Assembly: GCA_947575805.1 (NCBI GenBank)
Contig: CANPOY010000006.1
Coordinates: forward strand, 19,025 to 83,024
Length of the DNA: 64,000 nucleotides
Source: an uncultured Lachnospiraceae bacterium
Lineage (GTDB): Bacteria; Bacillota; Clostridia; Lachnospirales; Lachnospiraceae
Reading direction: 5' to 3'
Shown here: piece by piece, positions 35,363 to 43,719 of the stretch
Numbering within the stretch: the first letter of the stretch is position 1
Layout of the letters: every line of letters begins with the position of its first letter
Translations under genes and position numbers: made by a program
The notes under the pieces: model-generated
Seen by the model: only the letters and a program-made list of their open reading frames with translations
Databases searched by the model: none
What the model was told of the DNA's origin: nothing

Positions 35363-36054
35363 GGGGCATGAAAAATATAGGTGTGCTCACATACGATCAA
35401 AAGCATAGGAAAACCTATGACACGCTGTGCTTGTTAAAAGCGAAAGGTTATACTGACGTAACAGTCTTTGCACAGGCAATGACATATACAAAAAAGTTTG
35501 AGCCTTTGGTTTCTCATCGGCCGGAGATGATTTTTAATATACCGGATCCAAAAGAATTATGCCACAATTTGGGTTACGAATATATAGAAGGTCCATTCGA
35601 GAATACCATTAAAGAAAATGATGCCATCTATCTTTTGTGTGGGGCCGGATTATTGCCGGATCCATTAGTCAGAGCGCATAGAATTATAAATTCCCATCCC
35701 GGATACAGCCCTTACGCAAGAGGACTGGATGCGTATAAGTGGTCTGTTTATTATGATCTGCCTTTGGGCGTGACAACTCATTTTTTGGGAGATTACGTGG
35801 ATGCTGGTGAAATCATAGAGCGGAGAGAGATATTTATAAAGCCATATGATACATTTCATTCTGTGGCACAGAGGATATATGAAAATGAGATAGATATGCT
35901 CGTCAGCGCTATTGAGATGGCGGACCAAAGACATGAGTTTATCATACCGGATAATTGTGTATTTAAGAGGATGCCAAAAGATAAAGAGGAGCATATAATG
36001 GAACTATTTAATCAAAGGAATAAGAAAACAGGAACGCAATTGCGGAGGCAATAG
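35359..36054 (+). CDS. sugar N-formyltransferase
   Basis: About 231 residues, formyltransferase fold. INSHPGYSPYARGLDAYKW near 110 and VDAGEII near 147 supply the complete Asn-His-Asp triad (N111, H113, D148), unlike the paralogue at 28415. The protein is short and lacks the Fmt C-terminal domain, which argues against a role on initiator tRNA. It probably formylates an amino sugar nucleotide using N10-formyl-tetrahydrofolate. The start at ATG 35359 overlaps the oxidoreductase stop. Its place right after the WbpB-like gene suggests the 3-amino group of the uronic acid as target. Confidence 0.8.
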   Translation: MRGMKNIGVLTYDQKHRKTYDTLCLLKAKGYTDVTVFAQAMTYTKKFEPLVSHRPEMIFNIPDPKELCHNLGYEYIEGPFENTIKENDAIYLLCGAGLLPDPLVRAHRIINSHPGYSPYARGLDAYKWSVYYDLPLGVTTHFLGDYVDAGEIIERREIFIKPYDTFHSVAQRIYENEIDMLVSAIEMADQRHEFIIPDNCVFKRMPKDKEEHIMELFNQRNKKTGTQLRRQ

Positions 36055-36080
36055 GGCAATATAATAAAGAAGGAGCAGAG

Positions 36081-37301
36081 TTGAAAAAACTAATTCTTAT
36101 AACGAGTCAATTTCCATATTTCTTTGGTGAGCCATTTTTAATAAACGAGTTGCCATATATCTGTAAAAATTTTAAAGAAATATATATTTTTTCAATAAAT
36201 GGGAGTTCTAATGTGAAGTTTACCCGGGACATCCCATCGAATGCAAAATGCTTTCCATTGGGCAATACGATTTCAAAAATAAAGTATATCCAATATATTT
36301 TGAAAGGAATGTTTTATAAAAATTCTGAGTTACGTATTCAACAGTATTCTCTTAAACGGCTAATTGCTTCCTTATATGTCCGGGGGCGTGCAAAAACAAT
36401 TTCAACGCAAATATATAGATGTATTAAAGCGGAAGGGATTCAGTTAGATGATGTGGTAGTATATAGTTTTTGGTTTTCCTACCAGGCTGCAGCGGCATAC
36501 CTTTTGTCAAAAGATTTAAAAAAACATGGTAGTAAGGTTATTACCATATCCCGTGCGCATGGCTACGATTTATATTGGGAAAGGGTTTTAACGGGGTATC
36601 ATCCTTTTCAAGATGTATTATTAAAGGAAATCACATGTTTTCCGTGTTCGAATCACGGAAGGGATTATTTGACAGAAAAGTATCCCTGGGCAAAAGACAA
36701 AGTGATTACAGCACGTCTGGGAACAAGAGATTATGGGCTGAACCCGTATAAAGCCAGACGGACTCTTGTCACATGCTGCAATTTGGAAAAATTAAAGCGG
36801 ATGAGTCTTTTTGCGGAGGCGTTCTGCATTGCTGCAAAAGAAGAAACCGATTTGAAGTGGATTTGTATTGGTGATGGGGCAGAGAGAGAAATTATAGAAA
36901 AAACAATTTCCTGCGCAAAATGCAAATCACATGTGGAGATCAAAGGCAGACTTTCCAATGAAGAGGTTTTGAAAATCTATCAGGATGAAGAGGTAATGTA
37001 CTTTTGCAATATTAGCACTACAGAGGGAATCCCTGTTTCTATCATGGAAGCGATGTCATTTGGAATACCCATTATAGCAACAGATGTAGGCGGGACTTCA
37101 GAACTTGTAGATGAATCTAATGGAATTCTGATTTCTTCTGAATTGGATAAAATTAGTTTATCAAAAATAATTTTAAATATGATTAAAATGGATAGAAAAT
37201 CGCATTTTGCCATGAGAAATATGTCTCGAAAAAAGTGGGAGGAGGATTCATCGGCTGATCGTAACTATTCCCTGTTTTGCAGCACAATAAATTGTTTATG
37301 A
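36081..37301 (+). CDS. GT4 family glycosyltransferase
   Basis: About 406 residues starting at TTG (AAGGAG about 8 bases upstream). N-terminal ITSQFPYFFGEPFLINEL is typical of capsule GT4 enzymes. The nucleotide domain shows CIGDGAEREIIEKT, then CNISTTEGIPVSIMEAMSFG (E-x7-E) and ATDVGGTSELV. The DNA is visibly richer in A and T than the genes before it, and codon choice differs (many AAA, ATA, TTA). This points to separate acquisition. It probably adds one sugar to the repeat unit. Confidence 0.85.
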   Translation: MKKLILITSQFPYFFGEPFLINELPYICKNFKEIYIFSINGSSNVKFTRDIPSNAKCFPLGNTISKIKYIQYILKGMFYKNSELRIQQYSLKRLIASLYVRGRAKTISTQIYRCIKAEGIQLDDVVVYSFWFSYQAAAAYLLSKDLKKHGSKVITISRAHGYDLYWERVLTGYHPFQDVLLKEITCFPCSNHGRDYLTEKYPWAKDKVITARLGTRDYGLNPYKARRTLVTCCNLEKLKRMSLFAEAFCIAAKEETDLKWICIGDGAEREIIEKTISCAKCKSHVEIKGRLSNEEVLKIYQDEEVMYFCNISTTEGIPVSIMEAMSFGIPIIATDVGGTSELVDESNGILISSELDKISLSKIILNMIKMDRKSHFAMRNMSRKKWEEDSSADRNYSLFCSTINCL

Positions 37302-37357
37302 ATTAGCCAGTATCTTGAATTTCATAGTATGTTACCAGCTCATGGAGGGAGATAAAA

Positions 37358-38260
37358 ATGGCTATTAGTTTTTTTAATATAAAAAAATGGTTTAAGATGC
37401 TTACTGGAAACAGCGTGTATCATGTGAAACAAGATGAAGGGAAATATTATAGGAAAGATCAAATCAATGGATATTACAATAATTTAACTGAAAAGGTATC
37501 TAAATTTGGAGAAGAGGGTCTCTCTTTACCAAAGGTAGATGTTGGTACCGGAGAAGAGATTTATCTTCCTACCGCAGTTTTTCAATATGGCTTAGGGGCA
37601 TATGACTTGTTTTTAGAATCAAAAGACGAAATCATGAGAGAGCGTATGATAGTATGCTCAAACTGGGCATTAGACAATCAGGAAAGCAATGGCGGATGGA
37701 GGGTCTTTGAATATGAAAATAAGGAGCAGCCATATTCCTCCATGACCCAGGGAGAAGGCGCCTCTTTATTATTAAGGGCCTATAAAGAAACCGGAGATGA
37801 AAAATATTTTACCGGAGCAAAAAAAGCAGTATATTTTATGATTATTCCTATTGAAGAGGGGGGGACAGCAAAATATCTGGATGATGATATATATCTATAT
37901 GAGTACACGTATGCGCCGTTAATATTAAACGGATGGATTTTCTCATATTGGGGATTGAGGGATTATTGCATTGTATCATCCGATCAGGAGATTTTGAATA
38001 TATGCAATAAAACACTGGAGACGATCATACGGAAATTACCGGAGTTCGATCTTGGATATTGGAGTAAATATGATGATGGAAAAATTATTTGCAGCCCGTT
38101 TTATCACAATCTGCATATTGCACAAATGAAAGTAATGTTTGATTTGACCCGGATTGAGATTTTTAATCATTATGCGGTTTTATGGGAAGGGTATAAGCAT
38201 AACGGATGGAACCGGATAAAATCCCTTGTAGTTAAGTGTTTTCAGAAAATATTTGAATAA
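37358..38260 (+). CDS. D-glucuronyl C5-epimerase-like protein
   Basis: About 300 residues resembling the catalytic (alpha/alpha) domain of heparosan glucuronyl C5-epimerases. WRVFEYENKEQPYSSMTQGE near 113, GEGASLLLRAYKETGD, YTYAPLILNGWIFSYWGLRD near 188 and LPEFDLGYWSKYD near 228 follow the family pattern, including the Tyr residues thought to be catalytic. These enzymes flip C5 of uronic acids within a finished polymer (GlcA to IdoA). No signal peptide is obvious, so it may act inside the cell on lipid-linked chains. The gene is AT-rich and contains an in-frame run of seven G (37858-37864). The uronic acid made by this operon is the natural substrate. Confidence 0.75.
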   Translation: MAISFFNIKKWFKMLTGNSVYHVKQDEGKYYRKDQINGYYNNLTEKVSKFGEEGLSLPKVDVGTGEEIYLPTAVFQYGLGAYDLFLESKDEIMRERMIVCSNWALDNQESNGGWRVFEYENKEQPYSSMTQGEGASLLLRAYKETGDEKYFTGAKKAVYFMIIPIEEGGTAKYLDDDIYLYEYTYAPLILNGWIFSYWGLRDYCIVSSDQEILNICNKTLETIIRKLPEFDLGYWSKYDDGKIICSPFYHNLHIAQMKVMFDLTRIEIFNHYAVLWEGYKHNGWNRIKSLVVKCFQKIFE

Positions 38261-38324
38261 AATTGAATACCATGAGAATATTTATGGGAATTCATAACCT
38301 GCAAGAAGAAGGATTATAACAATA

Positions 38325-39671
38325 ATGTGGATTATTAATTTTTTGATTTGTTTGGTATTATATTTGGCTATTCTGTATTTGTGGAGACGCAGATATTTTG
38401 ACCAATGTCTGTCTTTGATATTATTCGGATATTTTTGTTGTCCGGTATTCAGATATGGTGCGTTTGAAGTGAATGGAAGCTATTTTATCACTTTCATATT
38501 GTTTGTTATATGCGCAGGCTATTTTGGAAGCGGCAAAATAGGGAGAAACAGAGATGCTTTTTTACTGTTTCAGGTAGGTTCAATAAGCCTCACGCTTCTG
38601 GCGGGTGTATTAAACGGAGTATTTAATCAGGCAGTGATAATTCCGTTAGCAGGGTTATTAAATCTTGCGCTTGGGACATTTGGGTGCATACTTCTGTTTC
38701 GACGGGTCGATAGTCCTTTTTGGGTTTTGAGGAAAGCTATCGTCAGAGCAAATATTTGCCATATGCTGTTTGGCGCGCTGCAGTTAACAAACGTTAATGC
38801 GGGATATACGATTACGAAACAGCTATATGCAACTGCCAGCAAGAGTGCCCCTTTAGACACGGTAATAAATGAATTGGGGGCGTTTTCCAGAATATATGGA
38901 GCTACATTCAGCCCGACATTACTAGGAGGATATATATTATTTGCTTTTTCTTTTATTTTTGCGTTTATATTGATGGAAAAGAAAATGGGAATAAACAATC
39001 TTTTATTACTGGCATCAACTGTTTTACTGGGATTTATGGCATTCAGTAAAACGGTTATCGTAGGTATTCCCCTGATAGGGTTTATTTTCCTGATGCGTTC
39101 CCTGATTTATGGAGGGAAAAAATATGGAAAACTGTTTCTTCAATTTATAAGTCTTTTGCTGGCAGCGTTTGGCGTGACTGTATTAGTAGCGGCCTGCTCC
39201 GGACATATGGGAGTGGTGAAATACTATTTCGGATTGCTTTTAAAGCCATTGCAAGTATTTCAGAGCAGATATGGAAGCAGCATTAATATGGGGGATCCAA
39301 ATGCAACATCCGGTATGGCCGGGGCACTTGCTATTTTTTTGAAGCATCCTGTTATTGGGGTAGGGATGGTGCCGATCCTGGATGAGTTTTTATGGGATTC
39401 GCAATATCTGAGTTTGCTCCATGATGGAGGCAGTGTACTTTTTGTGATAACGTTGTCTTTTTATATATCAGCGTATACGAAACAGAAAAAGGCAAAGGGA
39501 TTACCACAGATGATGATATTGACCGCTCTTATGTTTATCGCTTTGGCTACAAATGTACTTACTATAACAAATTATATTCCCTTTATTGCTTTCAGTGTGG
39601 GGGTTACAGGAAATCTGAAAGCGGTTAATATAAGTTGTAAAAGAAAGGGGGGTTTCCGTATCAGAGTGTAG
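38325..39671 (+). CDS. Wzy-like polysaccharide polymerase
   Basis: About 448 residues with ten to twelve hydrophobic helices. SRIYGATFSPTLLGGYILFA near 186 and AFSKTVIVGIPLIGF near 240 match the O-antigen polymerase/ligase fold, and the loop with GMAGALAIFLKHPVIGVGM near 330 is the usual extracytoplasmic region before the last helices. It probably joins repeat units outside the membrane. It is followed 4 bases later by the flippase gene, a standard pairing. The gene is AT-rich compared with its upstream sugar-nucleotide genes. Confidence 0.75.
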   Translation: MWIINFLICLVLYLAILYLWRRRYFDQCLSLILFGYFCCPVFRYGAFEVNGSYFITFILFVICAGYFGSGKIGRNRDAFLLFQVGSISLTLLAGVLNGVFNQAVIIPLAGLLNLALGTFGCILLFRRVDSPFWVLRKAIVRANICHMLFGALQLTNVNAGYTITKQLYATASKSAPLDTVINELGAFSRIYGATFSPTLLGGYILFAFSFIFAFILMEKKMGINNLLLLASTVLLGFMAFSKTVIVGIPLIGFIFLMRSLIYGGKKYGKLFLQFISLLLAAFGVTVLVAACSGHMGVVKYYFGLLLKPLQVFQSRYGSSINMGDPNATSGMAGALAIFLKHPVIGVGMVPILDEFLWDSQYLSLLHDGGSVLFVITLSFYISAYTKQKKAKGLPQMMILTALMFIALATNVLTITNYIPFIAFSVGVTGNLKAVNISCKRKGGFRIRV

Positions 39672-39675
39672 TATT

Positions 39676-41013
39676 ATGAAGAAAGTGAAAGAATTTATTA
39701 CATCCCTGCTCCAGCCGGATGTATTTGCAACCTTTGTTAATTACATTGTAAAAATCTTTTTGAACCCGATAATTGTGCTTTTTGTTCCGGTATTCTTAAA
39801 TGAAAACCAACAGGGGTACTGGTATACATTCGGAAGTATTGCCGCATTAACAACTTTTGCGGATTTAGGATTTACTTCCATTATGACTCAATTTGCGGCG
39901 CATGAATACGCATATTTGCAACTTGACAAATCAGATAAAAGATTTGTCGGATCAGCAGAGCATATCAAAAGAATGTCATCCCTGTTCAGATTCATTATTC
40001 GATGGATGAGGATAGTACTTGCAATTGCGCTTGTTACCATTATTATTGTCGGTTTTATAATGTTTTCGGGAGGCAATGACAATGTCAACTGGCTGATGCC
40101 CTGGATTCTCTATGCAATAAGCAGTGTATATGTTTTTTCTTCACAGGTAGCGTTATCCTTTTATGAGGGATGCGATCAATTTGCCATAACGCAAAGGACA
40201 CATACACTTTCGGGCGTCTTTCACTGTGTGGCTACAATCGTGTTCCTGGCAGCAGGGATGGGGCTGTATGCTTTATCGCTTCCGCTGTTTATAAAGGGCA
40301 GTGTTGCATTTCTTTCCGTTAGAAAACATTTTGGAACTTCCGTCATGCAGTTATGGAAAGAGGAAGGCGGAGAAGAAATTGCCTGGAAGAAAGAGTTTGT
40401 GCCGCTCTTAGGCAGATATGCAGTCAGTTGGATTTCCGGCTACTTTGCTTCGCAGATATATAATCCGTTAGTATTTTCTTTGTTTGGATCCAGTGCGGCA
40501 GGTAAGGTTGGATATTCGTTATCCATTGTGCAGGCAATCTACTCCGTATCAAACGCATGGAGCCTGATCTCAATTCCCAAATATAACATGGCAGTGGAAA
40601 AAAGGGAGTGGCCTTATATGGATTCCCTTCTAAAGCGGAATCTGATTTATTCTTCCGTTGTTTATGCAATTGGTATATGTGCATTATATTTGACGCAAAG
40701 GATTCCTTTCCTGAATAAGCTGATCTGGTCCAGACTCCTTTTCGGACAGGCAATGATGGCCCTGTGTGGTGCATATTTTATTTCCATGATTTCATATGCT
40801 ATGTCTACCTACCTGAGGGCACATAAGAAAGAGCCATTTTTGATACCGTCTGTTCTGCTGGGTGTAAGCAGTGCCTTGCTGACGTTTGTGCTTACTTATC
40901 ATATGGGATTGGATTTTATTTTTTGGGGCTATTTTCTGGGTAATTTACTGGTTCTTCCATTGTCAGTTCATATATGGAGAAAGTTCAGGGCCAGGTGGCA
41001 TACGGAAAGTTGA
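39676..41013 (+). CDS. Wzx-like repeat-unit flippase
   Basis: About 445 residues with twelve or so hydrophobic helices and few long loops, typical of the MOP superfamily flippases. FVNYIVKIFLNPIIVLFVPVF near 18 and LNENQQGYWYTFGSIAALTTF near 42 are the recognisable N-terminal helices, and VEKREWPYMDSLLKRN near 310 is the conserved central loop. It moves the lipid-linked repeat unit across the membrane. It is the only flippase I recognise in the window, so the first locus may use another route or a gene outside the window. Confidence 0.8.
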   Translation: MKKVKEFITSLLQPDVFATFVNYIVKIFLNPIIVLFVPVFLNENQQGYWYTFGSIAALTTFADLGFTSIMTQFAAHEYAYLQLDKSDKRFVGSAEHIKRMSSLFRFIIRWMRIVLAIALVTIIIVGFIMFSGGNDNVNWLMPWILYAISSVYVFSSQVALSFYEGCDQFAITQRTHTLSGVFHCVATIVFLAAGMGLYALSLPLFIKGSVAFLSVRKHFGTSVMQLWKEEGGEEIAWKKEFVPLLGRYAVSWISGYFASQIYNPLVFSLFGSSAAGKVGYSLSIVQAIYSVSNAWSLISIPKYNMAVEKREWPYMDSLLKRNLIYSSVVYAIGICALYLTQRIPFLNKLIWSRLLFGQAMMALCGAYFISMISYAMSTYLRAHKKEPFLIPSVLLGVSSALLTFVLTYHMGLDFIFWGYFLGNLLVLPLSVHIWRKFRARWHTES

Positions 41014-41090
41014 CAATGTCTGCATACCACGCGATGTACTTTAAATATTGTACCCGTTAATCTTTGTATATACAGGGAGGTGTATATAAA

Positions 41091-41873
41091 ATGAAAATTG
41101 TACTTCTTGCAGGAGGCCTGGGGACGCGGATCTCAGAAGAGTCTGTCTTTAAGCCGAAACCGATGATAGAGATTGGCGGTATGCCGCTAATCTGGCACAT
41201 TATGAAAGAGTATGCTTATTACGGATATAATGAGTTCATTATTTGTGCCGGATATAAGCAATATGCTATCAAAGAGTGGTTTTCCGATTATTACCTGAAC
41301 AATTCGGACGTGACATTTGACTATCGAAGCGGCGACAGAATTGTAGAAGTGAATGAAAAGCATATAGAGCCCTGGAAGGTTACCATTGTGGATACCGGGC
41401 TGAATACGATGACAGGCGGGCGCATCAAACGCATACAGAAGTATGTGGGGGATGAGCCGTTTTTTATGACCTATGGAGATGGCGTCTGTGACGTAGATAT
41501 AAATAAGTTATTGGAATTCCACAAAGGACATGGGAAGACAGCCACACTCACGGCTGTCATGCAGGAGCAGCAAAAGGGTGTCCTAAATATCGGAGGCAAT
41601 AATGCAGTAAAATCATTCCGGGAGAAAAACGTAGTTGACCAGGCTCCGATTAATGCCGGATATATGGTGCTTAATCCGGAGATTTTTGATTACATTGCCG
41701 GCGACGATACCGTATTTGAAAGGGAACCGTTGGAACGGCTTGCAAGTGAGGGACAGCTGATGTCCTATCTGCACAGAGGATTCTGGCAGTGTATGGACAA
41801 TATGAGGGAAAAAGTCACCTTAGAAGAGATGATAGCTAAGAAATCTGCTCCATGGATCAAATGGGACTATTGA
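41091..41873 (+). CDS. rfbF: glucose-1-phosphate cytidylyltransferase
   Basis: About 260 residues. It makes CDP-glucose from CTP and glucose 1-phosphate. The nucleotidyltransferase start LLAGGLGTRISEESVFKPKP, IGGMPLIWHIMKEYAYYG, MTYGDGVCDVDINKLLEFHK near 125 and FWQCMDNMREK near 232 are strongly conserved in RfbF. The start at ATG 41091 has GGGAGGTG about 9 bases upstream. It feeds RfbG at 48099. The two are separated by 6 kb of other genes, which is unusual because they are normally adjacent. Confidence 0.93.
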   Translation: MKIVLLAGGLGTRISEESVFKPKPMIEIGGMPLIWHIMKEYAYYGYNEFIICAGYKQYAIKEWFSDYYLNNSDVTFDYRSGDRIVEVNEKHIEPWKVTIVDTGLNTMTGGRIKRIQKYVGDEPFFMTYGDGVCDVDINKLLEFHKGHGKTATLTAVMQEQQKGVLNIGGNNAVKSFREKNVVDQAPINAGYMVLNPEIFDYIAGDDTVFEREPLERLASEGQLMSYLHRGFWQCMDNMREKVTLEEMIAKKSAPWIKWDY

Positions 41874-41886
41874 AAGGGCATACAGT

Positions 41887-42939
41887 ATGAGTAAGTTAAT
41901 CAGTCTGTGCTTTCCGATCTACAACAGGATCGAAACATTTAAATATACTTTTTCAAGAACCATCGACGAGGTCTGCAGGGTTAATTCCGATGAAATAGAG
42001 GTGGTGGTTTCCGTTAATCCGGAAGAAAAGACAATAGAGGAGACCAAAAGGTTCCTGACTGAAATGCAGGAGAAAACACATATTGTAGTCAATATCAATG
42101 AGACTAACATAGGAATTGTGGGCAACGGAAGAAAGGTATTTGAGCTGGCCACAGGAAGGTATATCTGGATGATTGGTGATGATGACTATATTCTGCAGGG
42201 ATGCCTGGACAGAATTCTCAAGACTGTCCATGAACATCCTGATATTGGATGGATTTACCTGGCATATGGAAGGCTTGATGGTTATCCGGAAGATGAGAAA
42301 GCGCAGATCGGGGAGCTGACATCTTATCTGTTCCAGAAGAATGGATATATAGCGGATGGCAAATCAGGCGTGATTGCCGTCCATAATCGTTTTGGCGGGA
42401 AAACGCTTTTTTCCTCTGCCAATCTCTTCCTGAAAAGTGCGTGGCAGGAGGTGGCGGATGAAAACAAAGATGATAATCCTCAGCTGGGGGCTACATTTTG
42501 TGCGGCATCCAGGGGCGGCATATACCTGGATGACCATATCAATGTTATGGCCGGCGGACAGAAAACGTGGTCGGGGCAGGAAGATTACAGCTTTTTAATA
42601 AGTTATTTCCGTGACATGAATTTTGCAATTAACCATGGTTTTACCGAAAGCGAGATCCATAGCATGATCCGTTACAGTATGCGTCACAGCTTGTTAATAT
42701 TATGGTTCCGTGCCTATCGGTCGCTGTTTCGGGGAAGCGAGATTGGGAAACAGGCTCTGGGCTTCTTTTTTCGCATCATGCCCATGCAGACCGTAATCAG
42801 TACAATATTTCTTCCGGTAATTGGCTTTTACCTGCTTTTGAGAAACAGATATAGAAATCGGGTAAGAAGGAAAGTCTGTGCCGAATACAGAAATAAAGCA
42901 GGTGCAGACCCTGATATTGTATCCAGGCTGGCACGGTAA
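41887..42939 (+). CDS. GT2 family glycosyltransferase
   Basis: About 350 residues. The GT-A start is SLCFPIYNRIETFKYTFSR, VVVSVNPEEKTIEET replaces the usual DDGS segment, and the metal motif is MIGDDDYILQGCL near 97. A hydrophobic segment near 290-320 and the basic tail suggest membrane association. It is placed between rfbF and the acetyltransferase. About 35 bases near its 3' end (42830-42864) are repeated at 43581-43615. It may transfer the CDP-derived sugar, but this is only context. Confidence 0.8.
   Translation: MSKLISLCFPIYNRIETFKYTFSRTIDEVCRVNSDEIEVVVSVNPEEKTIEETKRFLTEMQEKTHIVVNINETNIGIVGNGRKVFELATGRYIWMIGDDDYILQGCLDRILKTVHEHPDIGWIYLAYGRLDGYPEDEKAQIGELTSYLFQKNGYIADGKSGVIAVHNRFGGKTLFSSANLFLKSAWQEVADENKDDNPQLGATFCAASRGGIYLDDHINVMAGGQKTWSGQEDYSFLISYFRDMNFAINHGFTESEIHSMIRYSMRHSLLILWFRAYRSLFRGSEIGKQALGFFFRIMPMQTVISTIFLPVIGFYLLLRNRYRNRVRRKVCAEYRNKAGADPDIVSRLAR
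42830..42864 (+). repeat. 35-base direct repeat, copy 1 (in GT2 gene)
   Basis: Matches 43581-43615 in about 33 of 35 positions. This copy is coding, near the 3' end of the GT2 gene. Confidence 0.75.
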
Positions 42940-43016
42940 AACAAAAAAGAGTATGTGTGCATGTGAGCAGGTACAGGGTAAATGTCTCTGCTAAATTCGA
43001 AGGAGGATATTATAAA

Positions 43017-43531
43017 ATGAATAATGCTGTACTGAGGAGCGATATGTCAAAATATTTGGGGGGGGTATGCCATACTTTCAGAAATTGTTTAGGAAAGTTC
43101 AGTCTTCTACAGGCATTATTAAATTATGTTACCGTTGTTTGTATAAAATAATAGCCAGAAGGTCGCTCATCGAAATATCGCCTAAGTGCACAATAGGGCC
43201 TGGGTTATATATTGGCCACGCATTTTGTATAACGATTAACGAAAGAGCAGTTATTGGAAAGGATTGCTGCATCCATAAAGGCATAACAATAGGACAAGAG
43301 AATCGTGGAAGTCGAAAAGGAACTCCCACAATCGGAGATTCTGTATGGATAGGAATAAACGCAACAATTGTAGGAAATATCAAGATAGGAAATGACGTTT
43401 TGATTGCACCCAATACATATATAAATTGTGATGTTCCGTCACATTCAGTAGTTTTTGGCAATCCGTGCATTATTAAGCATCGTGATAATGCTACTGCTGA
43501 ATATATATTTTATCCTGAGTATTCAAATTAG
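43017..43531 (+). pseudogene. serine-acetyltransferase-like hexapeptide acetyltransferase, out of frame at a G run (phase-variable)
   Basis: A strong ribosome site (AAGGAGG, 43000-43006) precedes ATG 43017, and the frame opens MNNAVLRSDMSKYLGG. At eight G (43058-43065) the frame is lost, and the stop comes at 43151. The next frame, from 43067, continues PYFQKLFRKVQSS and contains the left-handed beta-helix acetyltransferase: IGPGLYIGHAFCITINERA, IGKDCCIHKGITIGQ, PTIGDSVWIGINATIVG and VPSHSVVFGNPCI. Nine G would join both parts into one protein of about 171 residues. It would acetylate a sugar. An internal ATG at 43067 could still give a shortened protein, but it lacks a ribosome site. Confidence 0.75.
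43058..43065 (+). repeat. homopolymer of 8 G, contingency tract 1
   Basis: Eight G inside the acetyltransferase gene, exactly where the reading frame breaks. Nine G would restore it; eight or seven do not. Confidence 0.8.
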
Positions 43532-43580
43532 TCCACACTTTTTAGAAAAATGCCGGGGCTTGTCCGTTATGAAAACATAC

Positions 43581-43615
43581 ACCTGCTTTTGAGAAACAGA
43601 TATGGAAATCGGATA
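43581..43615 (+). repeat. 35-base direct repeat, copy 2 (non-coding scar)
   Basis: A copy of the 3' end of the GT2 gene (42830-42864), reading HLLLRNRYGNRI before a stop. It lies in the 188-base gap between the acetyltransferase and the next gene, where nothing else is recognisable. The acetyltransferase gene is thus flanked by direct repeats. Confidence 0.7.
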
Positions 43616-43719
43616 TGAAAGAGAGCAACAGTTCATCAAGCAGAGATTTCTGCCGGCAGATTCGGATGCTCCGGCATTGTAGAAAGATTACCCAAGGACA
43701 ATGAGAGGTAATAAGGAAA

